Of a stretch of 59,646 nt of DNA, positions 33,995 to 43,322 are shown piece by piece (position 1 is the stretch's first letter; every line of letters begins with the position of its first letter). A model generated the notes under the pieces. It did not search any database. It was given only the letters and a program-made list of their open reading frames with translations, and was not told where the DNA came from. Both the position numbers and the translations under genes were made by a program. The stretch lies in contig CALIUM010000026.1 of NCBI GenBank assembly GCA_938048735.1, forward strand, positions 1 to 59,646. Direction: 5' to 3'. This DNA comes from an uncultured archaeon. Lineage in GTDB: Archaea; Thermoproteota; Bathyarchaeia; TCS64.

Positions 33995-35422
33995 ATGGGA
34001 TCTGCTGAGAGGTTGATGGAAGATTCAGTTAAATGGGAGGAACTCAGAGATGAGATCCTAAGGAGGATAACTCCCAGCTGTGAGGAGGAGGAGTCCCTGA
34101 GGAGGCTCTGCTCCAGGCTTGAGCGGGATATAACTGGACTTCTCGGAGAGGCTGGGATTGAGGGGGTCGCGCGGGTTCATGGCTCCGCGGCCAGGGGCAC
34201 ATGGCTGGCGGGGGAGAAGGACATCGACCTATTCATGATACTGGATCCAAGATATGACCGCACAGTGTTCCAGAGGGCTCTGGATGTTGTTAAGATGTAC
34301 CTGGGCTCTGGATGGGTTGAGGCCTACGCTGAGCATCCATACATAAAGTCCTTTATAGATGGCTTCGATGTCGAGTTCGTCCCATGCTATAGGGTTGAAC
34401 CCGGAAGGAGGTTATACTCAGCGACCGATAGAACCCCCCTCCACACAAGTTTCGTGAACGAGAATTTAAGTCCGGAGAGGCGCAGCGATGTCAGGCTCCT
34501 CAAGCAGTTCATGAAAGGGATAGGGGTATACGGGGCTGAGGTAAAGGTAGGGGGTTTCTCAGGTTATCTCTGCGAGCTGCTCATCATCTCCCTAGGATCC
34601 TTTGAGGAGGTTCTACTCCGAGCCTCAAACTGGAGGAAAGGAGAAGTGATAGATATCACAGGTAGATGGAGGGAGGATGATCTACGTAGGATGTTTCAGA
34701 ATCCCATAATAGTGGTGGATCCCGTGGATCCAAGCAGAAATGTGGCCTCAGCGGTCTCTGATACCAGCGCATGGACCTTCGTCGCCGCAGCCAGATCCTT
34801 CTTGAAGAGGCCGAGGAAGGTCTTCTTCTTCCACGAGGTGGAGGCAGACCCAGCTATTCTATTAAAAGCCCTTAGAGGTAGAGATCCTCCCCTCCTCTTC
34901 CTCCTCATGCCCGACGAATCACCCCCAGTTCCAGATATTCTCTGGGGACAGCTACATAAGGCTGAGAGGGCGCTCTCCGGTCTCCTTGAGAGGAGGGGGT
35001 TTAAAGTTCTCAGGTCCTCATCCTGGAGTGACGAGGCCTCTAGGCATATAATCGTGTTTGAGCTGGAGAGTTTGGAGATCCCGGGCACGATGAGGCTCAT
35101 GGGCCCCCCGGTGGAGATGGCTGAGGATAGCGAACGCTTCCTTAAGGCGCATCTCAAAGCGGAGTCAACCATCACAGGGCCGTGGATCGAGGGTGAAAGA
35201 TGGTGGGTTGGATTGAGGAGGAGGTATACAGATGCCCGCAATCTCCTAGATGAGGCATTAAGGAGAGGTGGGAGGGAGATTGGGATACCACGAATCCTAA
35301 ATGAGAGGATTATGAAGGGTTTCAAGATCCTTCTAAACGAGGAGATTAAAGATCTGTTAGAGGGAGATTTTATCAGATTTATTATGGATTTCATAAGGGG
35401 AAGGCCGGTCTGGCTTGGGTGA
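33995..35422 (+). CDS. cca: CCA-adding tRNA nucleotidyltransferase (archaeal class I)
   Basis: 475 residues. The polymerase-beta-type signature VHGSAARGTW (61-70) with catalytic DIDLF (76-80) is followed by archaeal CCA-enzyme body and tail domains (SDVRLLKQFMKGIGVYGAE..., VDPVDPSRNVASAVS). It builds or repairs the tRNA 3' CCA, needed here because tRNA-Lys lacks an encoded CCA. The end overlaps the next gene by 8 bases. Confidence 0.95.
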   Translation: MGSAERLMEDSVKWEELRDEILRRITPSCEEEESLRRLCSRLERDITGLLGEAGIEGVARVHGSAARGTWLAGEKDIDLFMILDPRYDRTVFQRALDVVKMYLGSGWVEAYAEHPYIKSFIDGFDVEFVPCYRVEPGRRLYSATDRTPLHTSFVNENLSPERRSDVRLLKQFMKGIGVYGAEVKVGGFSGYLCELLIISLGSFEEVLLRASNWRKGEVIDITGRWREDDLRRMFQNPIIVVDPVDPSRNVASAVSDTSAWTFVAAARSFLKRPRKVFFFHEVEADPAILLKALRGRDPPLLFLLMPDESPPVPDILWGQLHKAERALSGLLERRGFKVLRSSSWSDEASRHIIVFELESLEIPGTMRLMGPPVEMAEDSERFLKAHLKAESTITGPWIEGERWWVGLRRRYTDARNLLDEALRRGGREIGIPRILNERIMKGFKILLNEEIKDLLEGDFIRFIMDFIRGRPVWLG

Positions 35423-36200
35423 GATCATCCCATTAAAAAAGATCCCTGAAAGAAGTGCGGCCATCCTTTTCTCCTATCCCAAACTGGATCCCGAGGAGGT
35501 TCTGAAAAGGGTTGAGGAGGCTAGGGAACTCGGAGTGGAGGCCATAGAGCTTAGGGGGAGACATCTTATCAAGGGTCTACCAGTCCTTGGAAAGGGGCAT
35601 ACTGGGGTCGTCCTAGCTGTTAAGACCAAAAACGGGGCGGCAGCCTTAAAGATCAGGAGGGTGGACGCGGATAGGTCTTCTTTTAGGAGGGAGGCCGAGA
35701 TGCTCAGAATAGCCAACGAGGCCTCGGTTGGGCCTAGGCTTATCGGGGCCTCAGACAACCTTATCCTGATGGAGCTTGTTGAGGGTCAATACTTGACAGA
35801 GTGGCTTTCAAATCCTGGCTTTGATCCCGGAGTTGTTAAGAGAATCCTTAGAAGGTTACTTGATATGGCTAGAAGGCTCGACCTGATAGGCCTCGACCAT
35901 GGAGAGTTGAGCAGGGCCCACCGCCATATCCTCATAGCCGGAGAGAAGCCCGTAATCTTGGATTTTGAGTCCTCCAGCATTCATAGAAGGGCTTCAAACA
36001 TTACATCCCTCATTCAATACCTCTTCATTAATGAAGGGAACAGGCATCTCCTAGAAGGCTGGTTGAAACTACCGGATAGACATCTCCTCCTAAAGAGGCT
36101 GAAAGACTATAAGAGCACTCTAAGTGAAGAAGATTACAAAGCCCTTCTAACATTCTGCGACATCGTGCAGGGAGCCCAAGAATGGGAAATTAAAGCTTGA
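35415..36200 (+). CDS. Putative Ser/Thr protein kinase (COG2112-like)
   Basis: 261 residues from TTG. Glycine loop LGKGHTGVV (58-66), Lys in AALKIRR (79), a conserved Glu in RREAEML, catalytic-loop-like DHGELSRAHRHI (161-172) and a DFE (183-185) in place of DFG. This is the small archaeal kinase group related to RIO/Bud32 enzymes. It overlaps cca by 8 bases, so they are co-translated; a role in tRNA or translation control is possible but unproven. Confidence 0.8.
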   Translation: MGEIIPLKKIPERSAAILFSYPKLDPEEVLKRVEEARELGVEAIELRGRHLIKGLPVLGKGHTGVVLAVKTKNGAAALKIRRVDADRSSFRREAEMLRIANEASVGPRLIGASDNLILMELVEGQYLTEWLSNPGFDPGVVKRILRRLLDMARRLDLIGLDHGELSRAHRHILIAGEKPVILDFESSSIHRRASNITSLIQYLFINEGNRHLLEGWLKLPDRHLLLKRLKDYKSTLSEEDYKALLTFCDIVQGAQEWEIKA

Positions 36201-36539
36201 GGAATTGAGTTCCGAATAGGTTATGATGTCATATCTAAGGGCCGACTATTTAAGCATGGGGTAGACCTATTTAAGGCTCAACTCGAATCTCATAAGGCTT
36301 TAAAGCCCTGATAAGACGAAAACTATGGCCGCCAAGTAAATAAAGTAAATAGATCTTCGGTTCATATGTCTGGTATAGGATTGATCGGTGTCTGCGGCAA
36401 GAAGAAGCTCTGCATAATGTGTTTCCACTAGCCATAAGCCTAAGAAGGTTGCTATGGAGGAATCATTGGACGAACTCTCCAGCCTAGATGCCTTCGAGGC
36501 AAAAACATTTAAAAATATATCCTAAAAAAACATAATGTG
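36201..36539. promoter_or_regulatory. Upstream region of the molybdoenzyme operon
   Basis: No convincing gene. ACATTTAAAAATATATCC (about 36506-36523) is a strong box A just before the NrfD-type gene start at 36540, implying a nearly leaderless transcript. A 21-codon Cys-containing frame at 36366-36431 (ending GKKKLCIMCFH) has no recognisable family. Confidence 0.5.
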
Positions 36540-37841
36540 ATGGACCACCACGGCAATCTTGAATTGGCAAGACCACATATTGATGAAGCCTTATTAAGGC
36601 CTCTAATATACACAACTAAAAGGTTTTACATTTTTCTAGGACTTCTAATATTTGTACTCCTTCAATTTGGATTCTCTTGGTATACTCAGATAACTCAGGG
36701 ATTAATTGTCACTGGAATGAGAGATATCTCGGGCGGAAGTCCTTTTGGGATCTACATATCGACCTTTGTTTTCTGGATTGGTCTCAGCCACGCTGGAATA
36801 GCCATTTCAGCATCCGTTAGGCTTCTCAAGCTCATTCAATATAGGGTTGTGGCTAGAATAGCCGAGCTTGTAACCCTCTTCGCATTGCCTATGGCTGGTT
36901 TATCAATAGTATTTGATTTGGGTAGACCTGATAGAGTGATTAATTTAATACGATATGGAAGGTGGCAATCACCAATGCTCTGGGATCTAACAGCCATCAC
37001 CACCTACTTCATGGCCACCCTCATATATCTATATCTTAACATGCGCCGCGATATAGTTCTCTGTATTGAGAAAATACCTAAGAGAAGGTGGTTTTATGGG
37101 CTTCTAACCATGGGTTATGGGGAGACCAAGCTGGAGGAGGAGAGGCATTCAAGGGCCCTTTGGTGGCTGGCGATCGCGATCGTCCCGATAATGGTGACGG
37201 TTCATACCACCGTCTCTTGGGTCTTCGGCCTTTTAGGAGGTAGGCCGGGATGGTACTCGACCATATTTGGAATATACTTCGTTGTCGGTGCAATCCTGAG
37301 CGGCCTAGCCATAGTCTACACATTAACCTATTTATTCAGGGAGCTATATCGGTGGCATAAGTACATAACTGGTGATGTCCTCAGAGGGCTGGCCTGGGCC
37401 CTTAGAAATGTATTCATTCTCTACCTGTACCTCTGGATACAGGAGAGTTTAACTGTAGGATACATGGGGCCAACGGCGGAGAGGAGAGTCCTCGGCTTCC
37501 TACTGAGTGGACAATGGGCTCCGACCTTCTGGACCCTGTTTTTGTTCACCTTCATCCTACCGGGGGTAACCCTCTTTGCACCCATGTTTAAGGGAGAGTG
37601 GTTTAAACCAAGGGTGGTGTTCATTAGCTCGATACTCTTAAATATCTTCCTCTGGGCCAAAAGGGTCTGGATAGTAGTCCCCTCCCTCCTTAACCCCCTG
37701 CTTTACCCCACGGGTATCTACTTCCCAACAGCAACCGAGATATCTGTTATGCTCGGTGGCTTCTGGATATTTCTTCTATCTTATACAATCTTCGCTAAAT
37801 TTTTCCCGATAATTGAACTTGAAGTGGCTGGAAGTGATTAG
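36540..37841 (+). CDS. NrfD/PsrC-type membrane quinol-oxidising subunit
   Basis: 433 residues with about nine or ten membrane helices; GGSPFGIYISTFVFWIGLSHAG near 60-81 and SIVFDLGRPDRVINLI match the NrfD/PsrC/TtrC family. Such subunits take electrons from (mena)quinol and anchor an FeS/molybdenum pair on the outer face. First gene of the operon; preceded by a clear box A. Confidence 0.88.
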   Translation: MDHHGNLELARPHIDEALLRPLIYTTKRFYIFLGLLIFVLLQFGFSWYTQITQGLIVTGMRDISGGSPFGIYISTFVFWIGLSHAGIAISASVRLLKLIQYRVVARIAELVTLFALPMAGLSIVFDLGRPDRVINLIRYGRWQSPMLWDLTAITTYFMATLIYLYLNMRRDIVLCIEKIPKRRWFYGLLTMGYGETKLEEERHSRALWWLAIAIVPIMVTVHTTVSWVFGLLGGRPGWYSTIFGIYFVVGAILSGLAIVYTLTYLFRELYRWHKYITGDVLRGLAWALRNVFILYLYLWIQESLTVGYMGPTAERRVLGFLLSGQWAPTFWTLFLFTFILPGVTLFAPMFKGEWFKPRVVFISSILLNIFLWAKRVWIVVPSLLNPLLYPTGIYFPTATEISVMLGGFWIFLLSYTIFAKFFPIIELEVAGSD

Positions 37842-37842
37842 A

Positions 37843-38136
37843 ATGGCTGACTGGAGGGTGGCTGGGGCTGGTGTGATCGGATTGATACTGGCCTTCTCGG
37901 GTCTATTCTTATGGACTTCCGGTTTTAAATCGTCTCCATTTTCCATAACAGGATATGAATGGTCTCCCATCCTCTGGTTGTGGGGTATAATTATCCTTCT
38001 CTCAATGAGCATTGTCTACTGCCTCTCCCCAAGATACTATATTGGATTTGTTGCAGTGTTGACCCTAGGCTTTGTGTTTATGTTCTTTTTTTTATCCATA
38101 ATTTTCGGCATCCTTATTTCCCATGGAGGTATATAA
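37843..38136 (+). CDS. Small three-helix membrane protein of the molybdoenzyme operon
   Basis: 97 residues from ATG at 37843 (MADWRVAGAGVIGL), one base after the NrfD stop. Three hydrophobic helices are predicted (about 5-22, 39-57, 66-92). No family is recognised. A longer frame reaches back to 37813 inside the NrfD gene and is less likely. Its position between the membrane subunit and the FeS subunit suggests an accessory anchor or assembly subunit. Confidence 0.7.
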   Translation: MADWRVAGAGVIGLILAFSGLFLWTSGFKSSPFSITGYEWSPILWLWGIIILLSMSIVYCLSPRYYIGFVAVLTLGFVFMFFFLSIIFGILISHGGI

Positions 38137-38209
38137 TTATATATGATAATTAAATCTAAGATACCTTCGAGGTTGTTCAATGTCCAATAAAGCTTCAAGG
38201 TGTATGTAA

Positions 38210-39028
38210 ATGAAAGAGGAGGATAATGAGGTAGGAGAGAATAACCTCATAGATAGGCGCGAATTCCTAGCCATAACCGCCCAAGCTCTCATTGTGATGC
38301 CCCTCTTAATTGAGGCCATTCCCTTAAACAAGACTTCTAAGAATACCTCTCAAGGCGGGGGAGGCATAAAAAGATGGGCAATGGTTATAGATCTCCGTAA
38401 ATGTATCGGATGTCAAGCATGCTTCGCGGCTTGCAAGTCCGAGAACGGAGTGCCATTAAGCATTCATTACACCTGGGTTGAGACTCATGAAAAGGGAGCC
38501 TATCCTAATATAAAGCTCCTCTTCCTGCCGAGGCTTTGTAACCATTGTGATGCCCCTCCTTGCGTTCAGGTTTGCCCCGTTGGGGCTACCTATAAACGAG
38601 CAGATGGAATAGTGATGCAAGATGTGAACAAATGTATAGGATGTAGGTATTGTATGGCCGCTTGTCCATACGGCGTGCGCTCCTTCCTGTGGAAGGAGCC
38701 AACTGACGCCTGGCCCGAGCCCTGGCGGGGAGAAGCTACAGCAAGGAAAGGCTTCGTTGTGAAATGCCACGGTTGTTATCACAGGATAGATAAGGGCCTT
38801 AAACCCGCCTGCGTCGATGCCTGCGTGGGGGGCGCCAGAATATTCGGCGACCTTAAAGATCCAAACAGCGATGTGAGGAGGATAATAGACTCGATGTCAG
38901 TTAAAACCCTCTTAGGGCACCTGGGTTTTAGGCCAATGGTCTTCTATGTGGCGCTCGATGAAGAGGCTGCGGAAAGAGGGATGAGAGAGGCGGGGGCCAT
39001 AATTGTACATGAGGGGGTTAGTGGATGA
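38210..39028 (+). CDS. 4Fe-4S electron-transfer subunit with Tat-like signal (PsrB/TtrB-like)
   Basis: 272 residues. The N-terminus has a twin-arginine motif RREFLAI (16-22) and a hydrophobic stretch, suggesting Tat export. Four 4Fe-4S motifs follow (CIGCQACFAAC 65-75; CNHC..CVQVC 110-122; CIGCRYCMAAC 142-152; CHGC..CVDAC 186-205), the normal DmsB/PsrB/TtrB set that links quinol oxidation to the molybdenum subunit. Its stop overlaps the catalytic-subunit start by four bases. Confidence 0.9.
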   Translation: MKEEDNEVGENNLIDRREFLAITAQALIVMPLLIEAIPLNKTSKNTSQGGGGIKRWAMVIDLRKCIGCQACFAACKSENGVPLSIHYTWVETHEKGAYPNIKLLFLPRLCNHCDAPPCVQVCPVGATYKRADGIVMQDVNKCIGCRYCMAACPYGVRSFLWKEPTDAWPEPWRGEATARKGFVVKCHGCYHRIDKGLKPACVDACVGGARIFGDLKDPNSDVRRIIDSMSVKTLLGHLGFRPMVFYVALDEEAAERGMREAGAIIVHEGVSG

Positions 39029-42000
39029 GGGTGGGGAGGAGGGATCTGATTAAGGGGCTCATCGCAGTGGGATTTCTTTCACTATTCACAGGTGTAAGTA
39101 AGAATGTGTTAAGTGTTTTTAAATTGGTTGAAGATCAACTTCAGCAGAGTCAAGAGAAGAGATACAAGGTAGTTCATACCTTATGCTTGGCCTGTAACGT
39201 TAGATGTGGATTAAGGGTTTATATAGATTCTGAGACAGGTCGCATATGGAAGGCTGAAGGCAATCCGTATCACCCCAACAATACGGCGTGGAATCCCATT
39301 CCATATGATACACCCGTCAAGGAGTCCTTGAAGTATGCGGGGCGCATCTGCCTAAAGGGCCGGAACTACGTCGTAGACCACGTCTACGACCCATACAGGG
39401 TTAGGGTTCCACTTAAGAGGGCGGGGCCGAGGGGCTCTATGAAGTGGAGGTCTATTGGCTGGAGTCAGCTTATCACCGAAGTTGTAGAAGGAGGGGACCT
39501 ATTCGGTGAGGGGCCTGTTGAGGGATTCAGAGCTACTAGAAACTTTGATGTGGCCGCAAACCCCGAAGTTCTTGGGAAGGAGTACGCAGTAAAGGCAAAC
39601 CAAGTAGTACTTCTTCGCGGAAGGGGGCAACCAGGTCGGGTAGAGTTCCTAAAGGACCGCTGGTTGGAAGGGGTACTCGGGTCCCCCAACTTCATCGCCC
39701 ATGATGGTGTATGCGCAAACGGAGTTCAGACCGCTCACAAGTATATGACGATCATTGAAGCGGGCAAATACGAGGGTCAGGAGAGGACGGTTACATCAGA
39801 TGATTATGTCGATCAGATGAGAGTGGATCTAAAACATGCAAAGTTCATTATAGCCTTTGGAGACCCCTACTCCGCAGGGCAGCCCGCCATAGTCCCGGCA
39901 GGCGCCTTATTAGCGGAAAGGATCGCAAAAGGCGACCTCAAGGTTGCACACATCGCGCCTATGGCAGGAAACATACTCGTGAATGCTAGCAAGTGGATAC
40001 CTATAAAACCGGGGACGGATGGGGCCCTCCTTATGGGCATGATCAGGTGGATCATAGAGAATGGGAGGTATAACAAAGCTTTCCTCGAGAATACCCATGA
40101 GAAGGCTGCTGGAAAGGACGGTGAAATGGCTTGGACTAATGCCACCCATCTAGTTATAATGGATGAGATGCACCCTAACCATGGGAAGTGTTTGAGGGAT
40201 ACTGATGTGGGGCTCGGGACTTCGGGTAAGTATGTAGTGATAGAGAAGGGAACAAATACTGCGAAGGTCTTCGACGCAGTAGATCACGGGGAACTCTTCT
40301 ATGATGGCTATACTATGAACCCCGTCACCGGTGTGAAAATCAAGGTCAAGACGGCTCTAACCCTACTGAAGGAGAAGGCCTTTGAGAGAACCATGGAAGG
40401 GTGGGCGGAAATATGTGGGGTAAGGGTGGAAGACATAGAATGGCTAGCTGACGAATTTACAAGCTATGGGAAAGGATCAGGAATCCTCGTTTACAGGACA
40501 TTCGGCTCTCAGCCCAATGGGGTATATGCCATAATGGCGCTAGTATCCCTCCACATGCTGATAGGGAATATAAATTGGAAGGGGGGATACCTAGGCCCTG
40601 CCAGCTTCCCATGGACAAGGGGAGTTTATGATCTTACAACCTTCCCGGGGAAAGTTACGCCCAAGAAGGCTAAGATATCACGTGAGGAGTTTAAGTATGA
40701 AGATACTTTAGAGTACGCGAATAAGCCAGTGGAGATGAAGTATCCTGCTAGGAAGCCTTGGTTCCCTAAGAGCTATGGGGGGCTCTGGACGGAGGTTTTT
40801 GAGAGCATAAAGGATAAGTATCCATATGCTTGTAACATCTTGATAACATATTTCGGCAATCCCATCTATGTATTGCCTGGAGGGCACAGATATATAGACA
40901 TCATAAAGGATCGAGATAAGGTCCCGCTTCACGTAGCCATCGACACAAGCATAAGCGAGACGAGCATGTACGCCGATTACATAGTCCCTGATGTAACAGG
41001 CGTCGAAGGATCCTACGGATTGATGAATCCTTATCCCCCTAACTTAGCGAGGTGGATAGGGGTCAGGGTTCCCGCAGTAGAGCCCCTCACTGCGAGGACG
41101 GAGGACGGTAGGCCAATCTGCGCTGAAACATTCGCCATAGATGTGGTGAAGAAGCTGGGGCTCATGGATTCCCTGAGGATAAAGAGGGCTGATGGCACCT
41201 TCACAGAGCCGATGAATAGGGCGGAAGATTACTTCCTGAGAGCCATAGTTAACTTGGCCTGGAATGCAGATATTTATGTTAAACCGACCGACATGGACGT
41301 TGCCTTCGTGGAGGAGAATTATCCAAGGTCCTTCGTTGATTACGCTAAGGGCATCCTTAGCGGCGATGAATGGAGGAAGGTCTGCTTTATCATAGCGAGG
41401 GGCGGCGTGTTCGAACCCGCCGAGGCGGGCTTCACCCCCGAGGGGAGGCATAGGTATGGAAAGAGGAACATGTTCAGGTTCTGGGTGGAGGACTTCGGCA
41501 CACTGAAGAACAGCTTAACAGGTGAGAGGTTCTGGGGCACAGCGCAGTACATCCCCTTCCGGACATTTAAAGGGAGTCTAGTCGATGAACTCGATGCAGG
41601 TTATAAGTATACATTAATATCATATAAGAGCGCCCTCCACACACAATCCAGAACCATAGCCTACCGCTGGGCCCTTGAGGTCATACCAGAGAATACCGTC
41701 GAGATAAGTGAGGAAGACGCTGACAAGGAGGGCCTTAAGACCGGGGATCTAGTCAAGGTGACTTCAGCATCTCACCCGGAAGGGGTCCTCGGGAGGGTGC
41801 GGGTGACTAAGCGCATAAGGCCGGGCGTCATAGCCATAATGTTCCATTACGGACACTGGGCTCATGGAAGTAGAGATTACGAATTAGATGGCACCCTGGT
41901 TAAGGGGGAGCCGAGAAGGGGGGCAGGCATATGGGTGAATAAGCTAGGCAGGATAGACCCCGATACCGGAGCACCCTTAGTAGACCCCATCAGCGGAGCC

Positions 42001-42042
42001 TCTACCACCGGCGGCTACAGAGTAAACTTGATCAGAGTTTAG
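39025..42042 (+). CDS. Exported molybdopterin oxidoreductase catalytic subunit (TtrA/PsrA/ArrA-like)
   Basis: 1005 residues with a Tat-type start GRRDLIKGLIAVGF (4-17). The N-terminal 4Fe-4S motif is C54-x2-C57-x3-C61-x47-C109. The likely molybdenum ligand is Cys230 in AHDGVCANG, as in tetrathionate, polysulfide and arsenate reductases. The C-terminal pterin-binding domain (EISEEDADKEGLKTGDLVKVTS) is complete. Size is close to TtrA (about 1000). The substrate is not fixed by sequence: tetrathionate, polysulfide/thiosulfate, arsenate or selenate are all possible. Confidence 0.82.
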   Translation: MRVGRRDLIKGLIAVGFLSLFTGVSKNVLSVFKLVEDQLQQSQEKRYKVVHTLCLACNVRCGLRVYIDSETGRIWKAEGNPYHPNNTAWNPIPYDTPVKESLKYAGRICLKGRNYVVDHVYDPYRVRVPLKRAGPRGSMKWRSIGWSQLITEVVEGGDLFGEGPVEGFRATRNFDVAANPEVLGKEYAVKANQVVLLRGRGQPGRVEFLKDRWLEGVLGSPNFIAHDGVCANGVQTAHKYMTIIEAGKYEGQERTVTSDDYVDQMRVDLKHAKFIIAFGDPYSAGQPAIVPAGALLAERIAKGDLKVAHIAPMAGNILVNASKWIPIKPGTDGALLMGMIRWIIENGRYNKAFLENTHEKAAGKDGEMAWTNATHLVIMDEMHPNHGKCLRDTDVGLGTSGKYVVIEKGTNTAKVFDAVDHGELFYDGYTMNPVTGVKIKVKTALTLLKEKAFERTMEGWAEICGVRVEDIEWLADEFTSYGKGSGILVYRTFGSQPNGVYAIMALVSLHMLIGNINWKGGYLGPASFPWTRGVYDLTTFPGKVTPKKAKISREEFKYEDTLEYANKPVEMKYPARKPWFPKSYGGLWTEVFESIKDKYPYACNILITYFGNPIYVLPGGHRYIDIIKDRDKVPLHVAIDTSISETSMYADYIVPDVTGVEGSYGLMNPYPPNLARWIGVRVPAVEPLTARTEDGRPICAETFAIDVVKKLGLMDSLRIKRADGTFTEPMNRAEDYFLRAIVNLAWNADIYVKPTDMDVAFVEENYPRSFVDYAKGILSGDEWRKVCFIIARGGVFEPAEAGFTPEGRHRYGKRNMFRFWVEDFGTLKNSLTGERFWGTAQYIPFRTFKGSLVDELDAGYKYTLISYKSALHTQSRTIAYRWALEVIPENTVEISEEDADKEGLKTGDLVKVTSASHPEGVLGRVRVTKRIRPGVIAIMFHYGHWAHGSRDYELDGTLVKGEPRRGAGIWVNKLGRIDPDTGAPLVDPISGASTTGGYRVNLIRV

Positions 42043-42741
42043 GTGGACCCTACCTTGGTTCGAGATGGCCCACAGGGAAGACCAACAGCCCTCGCTGTAA
42101 CAAAGGGTAGGTTGAGGATCTACGCCTGGTTGGCGAACTATTATCTATTTGAGCCGAACGATGAACTATTAAGGATAACTGATCCAAAGATAGTCAAACC
42201 CCTCACTTTAATATTCGCTAACCGACCCTCCAAGGAAGCTTTAACAATAATCCTACAGATTAATGAAAGCTCCATCCAGGAGATAAGAGATGAGTTTAAC
42301 TCTCTATTCCTTGTTCCCATCCGTGGAAGATATATACCGCCCTATGAATCCTGCTTTAGAGAGAGGATTGGGGACAGATATGGCAACCTCTGGGGCAAAG
42401 TAACAGAGGATGTACAAAAATTTTATCGAGAAACAGGGTTTAATATCATCTTACCTCCAAACATCTATGCACCCGATCACATAGGGTTAGAACTTGCATT
42501 TTTGTCAAAGCTTTGTGAGGTAGAGCTCGGCTATTTAAAAACCTGTAACGTAGAAGAAGCTAGAAGAAAGAGGGATATACAAAGAGCTTTTTTAAAGGAT
42601 CATCTTTCAACTTGGATAAATGATTTTTCAAAGGATGTAATTAGGTCTCCCTCATCAAACTTTTACAAAAATATCGCTAAACTCACCGCCGATTTTGTTC
42701 ATTTAGATCTTGAACTCATCTCGAACTCTTTGGACCTCTAA
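42043..42741 (+). CDS. TorD-family molybdoenzyme chaperone
   Basis: 232 residues from GTG directly after the catalytic subunit. The conserved chaperone block is present: RDEFNSLFLVPIRGRYIPPYESCFRE (about 82-107) and APDHIGLELAFLSKLCEVE. TorD/DmsD proteins bind the Tat signal of the partner and protect the apo-enzyme until its cofactor is inserted. It is the last gene of the operon. Confidence 0.88.
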   Translation: MDPTLVRDGPQGRPTALAVTKGRLRIYAWLANYYLFEPNDELLRITDPKIVKPLTLIFANRPSKEALTIILQINESSIQEIRDEFNSLFLVPIRGRYIPPYESCFRERIGDRYGNLWGKVTEDVQKFYRETGFNIILPPNIYAPDHIGLELAFLSKLCEVELGYLKTCNVEEARRKRDIQRAFLKDHLSTWINDFSKDVIRSPSSNFYKNIAKLTADFVHLDLELISNSLDL

Positions 42742-43322
42742 ATTAGTAGATTAAAATGCTTAGATCTTAAAAGCGTGACTGTGAGCCAAGGCTTCATGTC
42801 AATAGAAGCCCTAAATAAGTGGGGGATTAGATTGCTAAGACAATAAATGACTTCACAGGTGAAGAAGGCCACCTACCCTCCCAACCACCTCAAGATCCTG
42901 GCCTTAAGATCTCTGAAATTTGATGTGATAACTCTATTCCTCCCGGAGGCAGAGGGCGACTCTCTCGTCTCGCCCTAAGACTTAAACCTCTTATGGGAAC
43001 CGTTATCCTCCTCAAAATACAATCTTCTTGTAGACGGTGATGGTATATTGTGTTGGCTTTCTAAAGTTTCTAGAGTTTATTAGTGATGTTTGAAATAACA
43101 CCATAGATGATAACCTGCTCCTCACATTTTTTAGACTGCGTCTGTATATAACTCTTTAAGCCTTCCATAAACCCGCATTACTCAAGCCTAGAACTTATCA
43201 TAAGCTGGTCCTATCTTCCCTCGGAAGGCCTACGCATAATCTACCTGAGAATGAAACGTTCCTCTAACCTGTTAGATGAGCTTAAATAATATGAGGGTAA
43301 AATTAAAGTAAGAGGTTATTTG
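42742..43322. other. Gene-free region of about 580 bases
   Basis: No complete frame. Minus-strand pieces around 42890-43010 (for example ETRESPSASGRNRVITSNFRDLKARI) look vaguely like a worn transposase tail but cannot be assigned. A TATA-like stretch (AATAATATGAGGG, about 43284-43296) precedes moeA. Confidence 0.3.

Noticed and set aside
36366-36431. 21-codon Cys-containing small frame before the molybdoenzyme operon
   Set aside because: Too short, no ribosome site clearly tied to it and no known family; could be chance.
42043-42741. TorD-like chaperone as part of a fused oxidoreductase
   Set aside because: A stop codon directly precedes the GTG start and the protein has a full, separate TorD pattern.
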